In this document: piece by piece, positions 25,233-33,695 of the stretch | Layout of the letters: the number at the start of each line of letters is the position of its first letter | Numbering within the stretch: position 1 is the stretch's first letter | Notes under the pieces: generated by a model | Database searches by the model: none | What the model was told of the DNA's origin: nothing | What the model saw: only the letters and a program-made list of their open reading frames with translations | Source: 9FT-COMBO-48-23 sp963754385 | GTDB lineage: Bacteria; Chloroflexota; Dehalococcoidia; GIF9; UBA5629 | Assembly: GCA_963754385.1 (NCBI GenBank) | Contig: CAVWGE010000002.1 | Location: 310,001 to 374,000 of the forward strand | Direction of reading: 5' to 3' | DNA: 64,000 nucleotides | Translations under genes and position numbers: made by a program

Positions 25233-26186
25233 ATGAAGAGAAATAAGTGGTATTTTGCACTAATTATTACGTCGCTGATAATTCTGGCTAGTCCAGCCAG
25301 CGGTTGTGTGTTAACAGCCTCACCCCAAGGAACGGCTTCCCTACCTTCTTCCACAACCAGTTCCAGTGACACTTCTGCCTCAGCACCTGAACCCATAGCC
25401 ACGCCATCCGATGAAACCCAGATAGGCAGCGACCCGGTATCGGGGCAAAGCCAGGATATCGACCTGAACTGGGAACAGCTTTGCCTGTCCAGCGAGTATC
25501 AGGTACAAATCGCCAAAGACCCCGGGTTCACCATAATAGTCCTCGACACAGGTGCTTTTGCACCGGCGGATTCAACGTCACCCGCTGCGTATTACCCTGC
25601 TGGCGGCCTAGCCAGTTCCCCATCTGCCCTGACCCCATGGGCTAGCTTAGAGAGCGGTCACACCTACTACTTGCGGGTAAGGGTACGCCAGGCGGCTACC
25701 GGTCAGCACATGCTTAGCCCATGGTCTGAGGTCAAAAGCATTAACATTAAGTCCGGATTGCCGGCAAGCAGTCCATCATACGGGCTACAGCCGATATACC
25801 CAAACAACGGTGGCAACAATTGTCCGGTGAAATCGGCATCTCTCGCCTGGTCACCACTGCAAGATACCACAAAGTACAGGTTTATCCTGGCTAAGGATGC
25901 GGCTATGACACAGGTGGTCAAGGAGGCAGATGTGACCACCACTGCCTACGAATACGATGGGCAGCTAGAATACGGCCGGAGCTATTTCTGGAGGGTGATG
26001 GCGCTGGAGCCAGCACCGAGCGACTGGTCAGCCACCTTCAGCTTCCGGACCGAGGCGGCACCACCGCCTCCGGCACAACCTGCGCCACAGCCGGAAACTC
26101 CGCTCTGGGCATGGGTGGTCATCGCCATCGGCCTAGTCCTGCTGATTGCCATAATAGTCTTCATTTTCAGGGCACGCCGGAGGTAA
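25233..26186 (+). CDS. Short surface lipoprotein paralogous to the giants' C-termini
   Basis: 317 residues. Signal sequence with lipobox ASGC (Cys about residue 25), a Ser/Thr-rich linker, then two fibronectin-like domains (GSDPVSGQSQDIDLNWEQLC, YYLRVRVRQ, SYFWRVMALEPAPSDW), a Pro-rich linker, a C-terminal membrane helix (LWAWVVIAIGLVLLIAIIVF) and FRARRR. These domains closely match the last ~280 residues of the 1151-aa protein at 16163, down to the phrase EPAPSDWSATFSF. It is thus the anchor module of the giant proteins without the propeller, now with a lipobox in front: a double-anchored protein that could serve as a base or spacer in the surface layer (inference). Confidence 0.75.
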   Translation: MKRNKWYFALIITSLIILASPASGCVLTASPQGTASLPSSTTSSSDTSASAPEPIATPSDETQIGSDPVSGQSQDIDLNWEQLCLSSEYQVQIAKDPGFTIIVLDTGAFAPADSTSPAAYYPAGGLASSPSALTPWASLESGHTYYLRVRVRQAATGQHMLSPWSEVKSINIKSGLPASSPSYGLQPIYPNNGGNNCPVKSASLAWSPLQDTTKYRFILAKDAAMTQVVKEADVTTTAYEYDGQLEYGRSYFWRVMALEPAPSDWSATFSFRTEAAPPPPAQPAPQPETPLWAWVVIAIGLVLLIAIIVFIFRARRR

Positions 26187-26212
26187 AGCCCCGACGCTTT
26201 AAAATCTCTTCC

Positions 26213-26372
26213 CCCATGTAGCCCCAACCTTTCAAGGTCGGGGTCAAGAGGCTAAAGCCTAGTGGCTTCCCCAAATCCCAGCGGGAATAAATCCTCGCTG
26301 GATGCCTGCCCACCCTTCCCTCCGGGAGTACATGTTTTGATTAATCCTGAGGTTAAAATCTCGTAGCTACAT
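26213..26372. repeat. R2 repeats and degenerate sequence before pyrG
   Basis: R2 at about 26216-26267, unclear sequence with CCCAGCGGGAATAAATCCTC, then a partial R2 (GAGGTTAAAATCTCGTAGCT). No gene is seen between 26187 and the pyrG promoter. Confidence 0.6.
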
Positions 26373-26397
26373 TTGTGGAGGCAAGCCTGCCAAAAAC

Positions 26398-26426
26398 TTG
26401 ACAAGCTCAACTGAGTTCTCTATAAT
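26398..26426 (+). promoter_or_regulatory. Full-consensus promoter upstream of pyrG
   Basis: TTGACA (26398-26403), exactly 17 bp, TATAAT (26421-26426). The pyrG ATG is 190 bp downstream; the ~180-nt leader shows no gene or obvious structure apart from a 17-codon ORF at 26480 without a convincing start site. Confidence 0.8.
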
Positions 26427-26615
26427 AAGAAAAAACCATCTGCTCTACGTCTTGTTACTCGCTTAAGGTTTCTCCCACAATGAACTGGATAGGGTATATT
26501 TGTATAGTTATAACTAGAACCAGATTATGTTGACACGTATATTTGCGTTCCCGGAAAAACCTCCACTGCCAGGAGAATCAGTTCCCCGAAATCAGATTAA
26601 GCATCGATTGCGCTA

Positions 26616-28247
26616 ATGAGTAAGTATATCTTCGTCACCGGCGGCGTAGTCAGTTCAGTAGGCAAAGGTATCAGTGTCGCCTCCATCGGCAGAATCTTGA
26701 AAAGCCGCGCCATCTCAGTCTCAGTACAAAAGCTGGACCCATATCTTAACGTTGACCCGGGTACAATGTCTCCATATCAGCACGGCGAGGTTTTCGTCAC
26801 CCAGGACGGCGCTGAGACCGACCTCGACCTGGGGCACTACGAGAGATTTATCGACATTGATTTGACTTCTGCTTCCAATGTCACCTCAGGCCAGATTTAC
26901 TCGGCTGTTATCGCCGGGGAAAGAAGAGGGGATTATCTCGGTGGCACTATCCAGGTGATACCACACGTCACCAATGAGATAAAGCGGAAGATAAGAGAAG
27001 TAGCCGAGCTCTCAGGCGCTGAGGTGGTTATCGTTGAGGTCGGCGGCACTGTAGGCGACATCGAAGGTTTGCCATTCCTGGAAGCCATCCGCCAGATGCG
27101 GAATGAAGAAGGCAGAGATAATGTTCTCTACGTTCATGTTACTTTCCTGCCACACATCGCCACCACCAACGAACTTAAGACCAAGCCTACTCAACACAGT
27201 GTAAATGAGTTAAGACGAATCGGCATACAGCCGGACATGATTCTGTGTCGGTCAGATTATGAGATTCCCCAAAGTTTGAAGGATAAGATATCGCTGTTCT
27301 GCGATGTGGCTAAAGAAGCGGTCATACCTCTGGTTACCGCCGAAACCATCTATGAGGTGCCGCTGATGCTCGAGGAGACTGGCTTGAGCGACTTAATTAT
27401 CGACCGCCTCGGACTTCAAGGTAAAGGTGTCGACCTTACCCAGTGGCGGGAGATGGTAGCCAAGCTAAAAACTCCCAAAGAGCCGGTAAACATAGCCCTT
27501 GTAGGCAAGTATGTAGAGCTTCAGGACGCTTATTACTCTGTGCGAGAAGCTCTGTGTCATGCTGGATTGCACCACGACCGGCAGATAAACATCTTGTGGG
27601 TTCACTCCGAAGACTTGCAGTGCAACGACAATATAAATCTACTGAAGTCAGCCCAGGGCATTATCGTGCCTGGCGGCTTCGGTTACCGCGGTATAGAAGG
27701 CATGATAGCTGCGGCTAATTATGCCCGCCAGAACCATATCCCCTACTTAGGCTTATGTCTCGGCATGCAGGTCATGGTTATCGAATTCGGGAGATACGCT
27801 TTAAGTAGCGACAAGGTCAACTCTACTGAATTTGACCCCAACACTCCGTACCCGGTGATCGACTTGCTCCCGGAACAACATGAGGTCACCGATATGGGAG
27901 GCACCATGAGGCTGGGTACGTATCCCTGCCATCTGGTTCCTATGACACAGGCGGCCACCGCTTACGGAGAAGACATAGTCTACGAGCGTCACCGTCACCG
28001 GTTTGAGTTCAACAACCGCTTTCGCGAGCCGCTGGAACAGAAAGGACTTATCCCCAGCGGGCTATCACCAGACAATCGCCTGGTTGAGATAGTTGAAGTC
28101 AAAGACCATCCCTGGATGGTAGCCTGCCAGTTTCACCCCGAATTCAAGTCACGCCCCAATCACCCACACCCACTGTTTTACAGCTTCGTCGGGGCTGCCA
28201 AGAAAACTCTGGTTGAAGGCACTCAAGTGACACTGCCACTATCATGA
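26616..28247 (+). CDS. pyrG: CTP synthase
   Basis: 543 residues, normal length. It makes CTP from UTP, ATP and glutamine in the cytoplasm. The N-terminal synthetase domain (1-~270) starts with the P-loop MSKYIFVTGGVVSSVGKG and carries DPYLNVDPGTMSPYQHGEVF and EVGGTVGDIE. The C-terminal class I glutamine amidotransferase domain (~290-540) has the nucleophile in YLGLCLGMQ and the catalytic His-Glu in CQFHPEFKS. Start ATG 26616 is fixed by the conserved N-terminus; no Shine-Dalgarno is evident. It is followed by fsa (36 bp) and rho, a likely co-transcribed housekeeping run. Confidence 0.98.
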   Translation: MSKYIFVTGGVVSSVGKGISVASIGRILKSRAISVSVQKLDPYLNVDPGTMSPYQHGEVFVTQDGAETDLDLGHYERFIDIDLTSASNVTSGQIYSAVIAGERRGDYLGGTIQVIPHVTNEIKRKIREVAELSGAEVVIVEVGGTVGDIEGLPFLEAIRQMRNEEGRDNVLYVHVTFLPHIATTNELKTKPTQHSVNELRRIGIQPDMILCRSDYEIPQSLKDKISLFCDVAKEAVIPLVTAETIYEVPLMLEETGLSDLIIDRLGLQGKGVDLTQWREMVAKLKTPKEPVNIALVGKYVELQDAYYSVREALCHAGLHHDRQINILWVHSEDLQCNDNINLLKSAQGIIVPGGFGYRGIEGMIAAANYARQNHIPYLGLCLGMQVMVIEFGRYALSSDKVNSTEFDPNTPYPVIDLLPEQHEVTDMGGTMRLGTYPCHLVPMTQAATAYGEDIVYERHRHRFEFNNRFREPLEQKGLIPSGLSPDNRLVEIVEVKDHPWMVACQFHPEFKSRPNHPHPLFYSFVGAAKKTLVEGTQVTLPLS

Positions 28248-28283
28248 AGCTATTATGTGCCTAATCGCCTTTGGGAGGAGCAA

Positions 28284-28961
28284 ATGCGTTTATTTCTAGA
28301 CACAGCTAATATCGAGCACATCCGCCATGGTGTCAGGCTGGGAGTAATTACCGGGGTGACTACTAACCCCAGCCTGGTATCCAAAGAGGGCAAGGTGGAT
28401 TACAAACGCCATGTCAGGGAAATCTGCTCTATCGTCCCCGGTCCGGTATCAACCGAGGTGCTGAGCCAGGATGCCTCGGGGATGGTTGCCGAAGCCAGAG
28501 AGATTGCCTCCTGGGCAGAGAATGTAGTGGTAAAAATACCAGCCAGCTTACAAGGTGTTGAAGCTACTTACCAGTTAGCTAAGGAAGGCGTGAAGGTGAA
28601 CTTCACCCTGTGCTTTTCTGTGAATCAAGCCCTTCTCGCCGCTTTAGCCGGAGCTACCTTTGTCAGTCCCTTCGTCGGCAGACTTGATGACATCGGTGAA
28701 AATGGCATGAGATTAGTAAAGGAGATTGTCACGGTGTACAAAAACTATCCTGATTCGATTAAGACGCAGGTATTGGCCGCCAGTATCAGACATCCGCAGC
28801 ACTGTATCGAGGCAGCACAAGCCGGCGCCCAAATCGCCACTGTTCCGTACCAGGTGCTGATGCAGATGATTCAACACCCGCTGACCGATATCGGCATCAA
28901 GCGATTCTTAGAGGACTGGAACAAAGTAATGGGACCTACTACCGCAGATACTAAGCGCTAG
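28284..28961 (+). CDS. fsa: Transaldolase, fructose-6-phosphate aldolase type
   Basis: 225 residues from ATG 28284, preceded by TTGGGAGGAGCAA; the longer frame from 28257 lacks such a site. This is the short transaldolase class (about 215-225 residues). MRLFLDTANIEHIR and GVTTNPSLVSKEG form the first two barrel strands, and the Schiff-base lysine lies in NVVVKIPAS. Later strands are VNFTLCFSVNQALLAA, FVSPFVGRLDDI and TQVLAASIRHPQH. Acts in the non-oxidative pentose phosphate route or as an aldolase; members cannot be told apart by sequence reading alone. Between pyrG and rho. Confidence 0.93.
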   Translation: MRLFLDTANIEHIRHGVRLGVITGVTTNPSLVSKEGKVDYKRHVREICSIVPGPVSTEVLSQDASGMVAEAREIASWAENVVVKIPASLQGVEATYQLAKEGVKVNFTLCFSVNQALLAALAGATFVSPFVGRLDDIGENGMRLVKEIVTVYKNYPDSIKTQVLAASIRHPQHCIEAAQAGAQIATVPYQVLMQMIQHPLTDIGIKRFLEDWNKVMGPTTADTKR

Positions 28962-28995
28962 GTAAAAACTATACTTTATATGAGAGGTCACTAAC

Positions 28996-30258
28996 ATGAA
29001 CATTGCTGAACTGGAAATTAAAACTCGAGATGAACTGGTCGAGATAGCCAAACAACAAGGGGTCGAAGGTTACAGCGGGCTTAAGAAACAAGACCTTATC
29101 ATGCGGCTTGTTCAAGCCCAGACTGAACAGCAGGGCTACCTGTTCGTCAGCGGTATCCTGGACAGTGTGAGCGAGGGCTATGGCTTCCTGCGCCAGGAGA
29201 GCCTCCTCCCCAGCCCCGACGATATCTACATCTCCAACTCGCAGATTCGCCGCTTCGGCTTAAGGTCTGGTGACACTGTCTCCGGACAAGGCAGGCCACC
29301 TAAAGAGGGAGAGAAATACTGCAGCCTAATCCGCGTCGAAGCCATTAACGGTATCGACCCGGAGCAATCAAAGAGCCGACCTCATTTCAACTCCCTGACA
29401 CCAACTTTCCCCGATAAGATGTTCAACCTGGAGACCAATCCACATTTCTTATCGACGCGGCTTATAAACCTGATAGCTCCAATCGGCCGAGGTCAACGTG
29501 GGCTTATTGTATCACCTCCTAAAGCGGGCAAGACTGTGCTTCTTAAACACATAGCCAATTCCATCACCACCAACTATACCGAACCCCATCTTATGGTCTG
29601 TCTCATCGGTGAAAGACCTGAAGAAGTTACCGACATGAAGCGTTCGGTGAAAGCCGAAGTTGTTGCCGCTACTTTTGATGAGCCTGCGGAGAACCATACC
29701 CGCGTAGCTGAACTAGCCTTAGACAGAGCCAAAAGACTGGTGGAAATAGGCAAGGATGTAGTCATACTGCTTGATGGCATTACCCGGCTGACTCGCGCCT
29801 ATAACCTGGCTATGCCCCCAAGCGGACGTACCCTATCGGGAGGTATCGATTCAGTAGCCCTTTATCCGCCAAAGCGTTTCTTTGGTGCAGCTCGTAATAC
29901 CGAAGAGGGCGGCAGCCTGACTATCATCGCCACCTGCCTCGTAGACACCGGCAGCCGCATGGACGAGCTGATTTACGAGGAATTTAAAGGCACTGGCAAT
30001 ATGGAACTACACCTCGACCGCCGCCTAGCTGAAAAGAGAATCTTCCCAGCTATGGATATCCTGCACAGTGGTACACGCCGCGAGGAACTTTTGCTTGACG
30101 AAACTACGCTGAAACAGGTCTGGCTGCTCCGGCGCATAGTCAATATGCTGGCTGAAGACTCGCCGAACAACACCGAAGCCACCGAGAGACTTCTTGACCG
30201 CCTGGCTAAAACACAAACCAATGCTGAGTTTCTGGCAACATTATCGAAGGATATGTAA
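28996..30258 (+). CDS. rho: Transcription termination factor Rho
   Basis: 420 residues. The RNA-dependent ATPase hexamer that ends transcription. Rho_N helices (1-45, DELVEIAKQQGVEGYSGLKK), the cold-shock-like primary RNA-binding domain (50-120, GYGFLRQ), then the RecA-type motor: Walker A GLIVSPPKAGKTVLL, Walker B VVILLDGITRLTRAYN, Q-loop/R-loop region (PPSGRTLSGGID, ALYPPKRFFGAARN). No insertion is present in the N-terminus, so it is the short form. AGAGGTCACTAAC precedes the ATG. Last gene of the pyrG-fsa-rho run. Confidence 0.97.
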   Translation: MNIAELEIKTRDELVEIAKQQGVEGYSGLKKQDLIMRLVQAQTEQQGYLFVSGILDSVSEGYGFLRQESLLPSPDDIYISNSQIRRFGLRSGDTVSGQGRPPKEGEKYCSLIRVEAINGIDPEQSKSRPHFNSLTPTFPDKMFNLETNPHFLSTRLINLIAPIGRGQRGLIVSPPKAGKTVLLKHIANSITTNYTEPHLMVCLIGERPEEVTDMKRSVKAEVVAATFDEPAENHTRVAELALDRAKRLVEIGKDVVILLDGITRLTRAYNLAMPPSGRTLSGGIDSVALYPPKRFFGAARNTEEGGSLTIIATCLVDTGSRMDELIYEEFKGTGNMELHLDRRLAEKRIFPAMDILHSGTRREELLLDETTLKQVWLLRRIVNMLAEDSPNNTEATERLLDRLAKTQTNAEFLATLSKDM

Positions 30259-30347
30259 CAAAATGCCTTTGGAATGCTCGGTTATCCCTACTGTATCTTT
30301 GACTAATTTCGTGTTATGATAACAAGCATAACTGCTTGGAGGAAGCG

Positions 30348-32138
30348 ATGAAAATAGGAGCTACGGCTACAGTACTCGCCCTTTTGGTGTTGGCTGTGAG
30401 CCTGATACCAGTGCCAATCGCCGCTGCCGCTAGCCTAACGCTGAGCCTGTCAAAAGGAACCGTGGGCACACAGGTGTCTATTCAAAACGCGGCAGCCTAC
30501 GGTACCGGCACTTACCAGCTTTATTGGGGTGAAACCGACCAGCTAATCACTCAAGGTGATATCAGTCAGGAGGGCGGGACTATCAACTTCACTATCCCTG
30601 AAGCTACCAAAGGCAAACAGAGAGTCACCCTTAAGGTAGGCAATGATTACTTCACTACTGAATTCACCATCATGCCATCTATCAGTACCAACAGCAATGA
30701 AGGTACCGTAGACTCGAATCTAACAGTTACTGGAAGGGGCTTCAACGGTAATGAGTCTGGGATACAGATACTCTACGATGGCAGCCCAATAGAGACAAGT
30801 ATTAGTGCCAACGACAAAGGAAGCTGGCAAACAACCTTCAAAATTCCGCCCAGCAGCAGGGGCAAACACGTTATTGATGCCGAAGGTATTACACCGGCTA
30901 CCGATATTGAAGACCGGAGTTTCACCGTAGTTCCAAAAATTGATACCAGTCCAGCTTCGGGTTGGGTAGGCGCGGTAGTGGGCATAGCTGGCAGTGGCTT
31001 TGCCGGCGGTGAAACTAACATCAAGGTAACCTATGATGGCGTGACTGTAAAAACCGGCATATTCGCTGATGGCAAAGGCTCGTGGCAATCCACTTTTTCC
31101 ATCCCTACGTCGGCTAAGGGGAGCCACGAGATAAATGCCTTTGGAGCAGTTACACCTGATGGCGATGTAATGAAGGCGAACTTCAACGTGTCCCCAGCTA
31201 TAAAGCTCGAACTTACCTCCGGTTATCTCGGCGGTGCCGTTAATGTCGGCGATAGTCTCTGGGTTAGCGGCATTGGCTTCGAAATCAACGAAACCAACAT
31301 CAAAGTTACCTTTGACGGCACCTTAGTTGCCAGCAATATCGTCGCCGATGCCAAAGGCTCATGGTCGGATAGACTAGAGGTGCCCCCGTGCACCAAGGGT
31401 GAGCACGCTATTAACGCTTCCGGAGAAACAACTAAAGCCAGCGATATTATCGATGCCACCGTAATCATTTCACCGAAAATAGAGTTGAGTCCGACTTCAG
31501 GAGCTATAGATACCGACATAACCGTTCATGGCATCGGTTTTTCGGCAAACAAGATTATAACCATCAGCTACGATGGAGTTGAGGTGAACACCGGCACAGC
31601 TACAAATGCCAAAGGCGAATTCACGACTAGCTTCAAAATCCCAAAAAGCAAAGCTGGCGACCATACTGTAACTGTCTCTGACGCTACGGCCTCTGTGTTC
31701 TCCACGAGTTTAAATGTAGAATCAACGCCGCCACCCACGCCTCACCTTATATCCCCGGAAGCCGGCGTTGAGTTCGACTATATTGGCAAAACTACCGTTG
31801 CCTTCGATTGGTCAGACGTCGAAGACCCCAGCGGAGTCTATTATGTGCTGGAAATAAGCCCTAGCGCTGATTTCGCTGGTACGGTAATACGCAAGGAAGG
31901 ACTGACTGCATCAGAGTACACATTGACCAAGGGCGAGGCTCTGGCCAAAGGGAACTACTATTGGAGAATCAAAGCTGAAGATGGCGCTGAAAATCAGAGT
32001 GAATGGACGAACGGACAGCTCTTCAAAGTTGGTGGCTTGGACTGGTGGCTGCTGATACTCATTATCTTGGTTGTCATAGTTGTAATAATAGTCATCTGGC
32101 GTTTCGTATCCGTCAGGCGGCGGGATGAGTGGAAATAA
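30348..32138 (+). CDS. Ig-repeat surface protein with C-terminal membrane anchor
   Basis: 596 residues from ATG 30348, which follows GGAGGAAGCG at good spacing (a start at 30336 would lie in that site). Signal peptide MKIGATATVLALLVLAVSLI, cleavage near IAAAA. Five to six repeated Ig/IPT-like domains of ~88 residues follow, each with the pattern 'V.I.G.GF..NE..IKV.YDG..V...I..D.KGSW...F.IP....G.H.I.A'. Then a fibronectin-like domain (STPPPTPHLISPEAGVEF), a membrane helix (LDWWLLILIILVVIVVIIVI) and a basic tail. Intact paralogue of the interrupted gene at 13924-15249. It is 84 bp upstream of the CetZ-like gene, which has its own promoter. Confidence 0.8.
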   Translation: MKIGATATVLALLVLAVSLIPVPIAAAASLTLSLSKGTVGTQVSIQNAAAYGTGTYQLYWGETDQLITQGDISQEGGTINFTIPEATKGKQRVTLKVGNDYFTTEFTIMPSISTNSNEGTVDSNLTVTGRGFNGNESGIQILYDGSPIETSISANDKGSWQTTFKIPPSSRGKHVIDAEGITPATDIEDRSFTVVPKIDTSPASGWVGAVVGIAGSGFAGGETNIKVTYDGVTVKTGIFADGKGSWQSTFSIPTSAKGSHEINAFGAVTPDGDVMKANFNVSPAIKLELTSGYLGGAVNVGDSLWVSGIGFEINETNIKVTFDGTLVASNIVADAKGSWSDRLEVPPCTKGEHAINASGETTKASDIIDATVIISPKIELSPTSGAIDTDITVHGIGFSANKIITISYDGVEVNTGTATNAKGEFTTSFKIPKSKAGDHTVTVSDATASVFSTSLNVESTPPPTPHLISPEAGVEFDYIGKTTVAFDWSDVEDPSGVYYVLEISPSADFAGTVIRKEGLTASEYTLTKGEALAKGNYYWRIKAEDGAENQSEWTNGQLFKVGGLDWWLLILIILVVIVVIIVIWRFVSVRRRDEWK

Positions 32139-32149
32139 ACCGGCTAAAC

Positions 32150-32179
32150 TTGACAAATAGACGAGTTATAGCTTAATAT
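32150..32179 (+). promoter_or_regulatory. Promoter of the first CetZ-like gene
   Basis: TTGACA (32150-32155), 18-bp spacer, TAATAT (32174-32179). The leader ends with TTAGGAGGTATC before ATG 32223. Confidence 0.8.
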
Positions 32180-32222
32180 TGAAAAAACTGACTAATTTAG
32201 TCAGTGAAAGTTAGGAGGTATC

Positions 32223-33404
32223 ATGAGACTATTGGTTATCGGACTAGGGCAATGCGGCTCCCGAGTCGCCGACCAATTCGTCCGCTTAAATAAACGGGCG
32301 CAAGCGCAGTGGGGCATCAACATAGTCACTGGCACCTTCGCCGTCAATACAGACCAGACTGACCTCACTGGCTTAACTCACATCGGTTCCGATTTTATGC
32401 ACCGCATTCTCATCGGTGGGCGCAAGACCTGGGGACATGGTGTGGGCAAGATAAACGAGATGGGGGCTGAGTTAGCCCGAGAAGACGGTGACAAGGTGGT
32501 CGATGCTGTCAGGACTGCACCTAATTTCTACCAGACCCATGCCTTTATGCTTATTGCCGGGGCAGCCGGCGGCACTGGCTCCGGTGCCATATCTGTAATC
32601 TCCCAAATGCTCAAGGAGCGATATGTAGGCAAGCCGGTTTATGCCCTGGTTGTTCTTCCCTTCGAGCACGAGGAGATGGCCGAGCTGAGAAGCGTTTATA
32701 ATACGGCGACTTGTCTAAAGTCAATACAGTCAGTGGCTGACGGCGTCTTTCTGGCGGATAACCAACGCTATGTAAGAAAAGACGCCAGTCTGTCAATGAA
32801 CCTGGACAGGATAAACTCAACGATTGCCGAACCTTTCTACGACATGATGTGTGCCGGCGAGATAACCAGATTCAAATACGTCGGTTCTAAGGTATTGGAT
32901 GCCGGTGACATTATGCAATCCATCGATGGCTGGACAGCAATCGGTGTTGGCAGAACCGAGATACCGCGCGCTTTCCGTTTCCCCTGGGAACTGGCAAAAG
33001 TCAGCTTCAAGGAGAAAGGCGATGAGACTCTAAGAGCTATGCAGGCAATGGATGCTGCTTTTAGCGAACTGTCTGTCGGCTGCAGTCCTGAGGATGCCGG
33101 CAGAGCTCTGTACCTGATGTCAGCACCAGCCAAAGACATGTCTATGGATATAGCTAAAGGGCTGGGTGACTATCTGAGAGATCAGGCAGAAAACGCCGTA
33201 ATCAGAGCTGGCGACTTCCCCAGAGGTGGAAGCACCATCGATGTCACCATAATACTTTCTCAACTAGCCTTTATCCAGAAGGTAAGAGACTACTACGACA
33301 GGGCTACAGCCTTCGCCCAGACACAGAAGGAACGGATAAAGGAAACCACAGGCAGACTCCGTGACATGGAGGAAGCTGCTAAAGGATTGCCCAGCCTGAT
33401 TTAA
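32223..33404 (+). CDS. CetZ-like tubulin/FtsZ-superfamily GTPase
   Basis: 393 residues. The N-terminal GTPase fold opens with MRLLVIGLGQCGSRVADQF (T1 loop), has AVNTD at 40-44 and the tubulin signature GGTGSG at 116-121 (T4 loop, binds the GTP phosphates). The rest resembles archaeal CetZ more than bacterial FtsZ: LIGGRKTWGHGVGKINEMGA, PVYALVVLPFE, and in the second domain DAGRALYLMSAP and RAGDFPRGGSTIDVTIILS, matching the ERALVVVAGPP and RGGDYP...VAVVLLSG positions I know from CetZ. A helical charged tail (about 360-393) follows. CetZ proteins polymerise and control cell shape in archaea; what a bacterial one does is unknown. A paralogue is at 45143-46258. A strong terminator follows. Confidence 0.85.
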   Translation: MRLLVIGLGQCGSRVADQFVRLNKRAQAQWGINIVTGTFAVNTDQTDLTGLTHIGSDFMHRILIGGRKTWGHGVGKINEMGAELAREDGDKVVDAVRTAPNFYQTHAFMLIAGAAGGTGSGAISVISQMLKERYVGKPVYALVVLPFEHEEMAELRSVYNTATCLKSIQSVADGVFLADNQRYVRKDASLSMNLDRINSTIAEPFYDMMCAGEITRFKYVGSKVLDAGDIMQSIDGWTAIGVGRTEIPRAFRFPWELAKVSFKEKGDETLRAMQAMDAAFSELSVGCSPEDAGRALYLMSAPAKDMSMDIAKGLGDYLRDQAENAVIRAGDFPRGGSTIDVTIILSQLAFIQKVRDYYDRATAFAQTQKERIKETTGRLRDMEEAAKGLPSLI

Positions 33405-33435
33405 TCGCTCTGAACTGTAATTGTTCACAAATGCG

Positions 33436-33467
33436 GAGGCGAGGCTTAAGCCTCGTCTCTTTTTTTA
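33436..33467 (+). terminator. Rho-independent terminator after the CetZ-like gene
   Basis: Stem GAGGCGAGGCTT / AAGCCTCGTCTC (33436-33459) followed by eight T. The 230 bp after it up to 33695 hold no recognised gene. Confidence 0.85.
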
Positions 33468-33695
33468 TTCTCACTTTACATGCTCGCCTTCAACCCGATG
33501 ACTACGTCATTTGGTAGCTACGATTTCGAACTTTCATGGCAAAATTGCTGTAGTTAGTAGAGGAGAAAATTCAAAAAAAGCACGACCGCATAGCGCACTC
33601 AGCTATTGATAAACAGCACCTAACTTTTGCGTTAGCGGGACTAACTTAAAAAGTGTTACAAATTTGGTGGCTGGAAAGCTTATCGGCTTTATTCT

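Noticed and set aside
26480..26533. A 17-codon leader ORF before pyrG
   Set aside because: It has no convincing ribosome site and no pyrimidine-rich or repeated-codon attenuator pattern.
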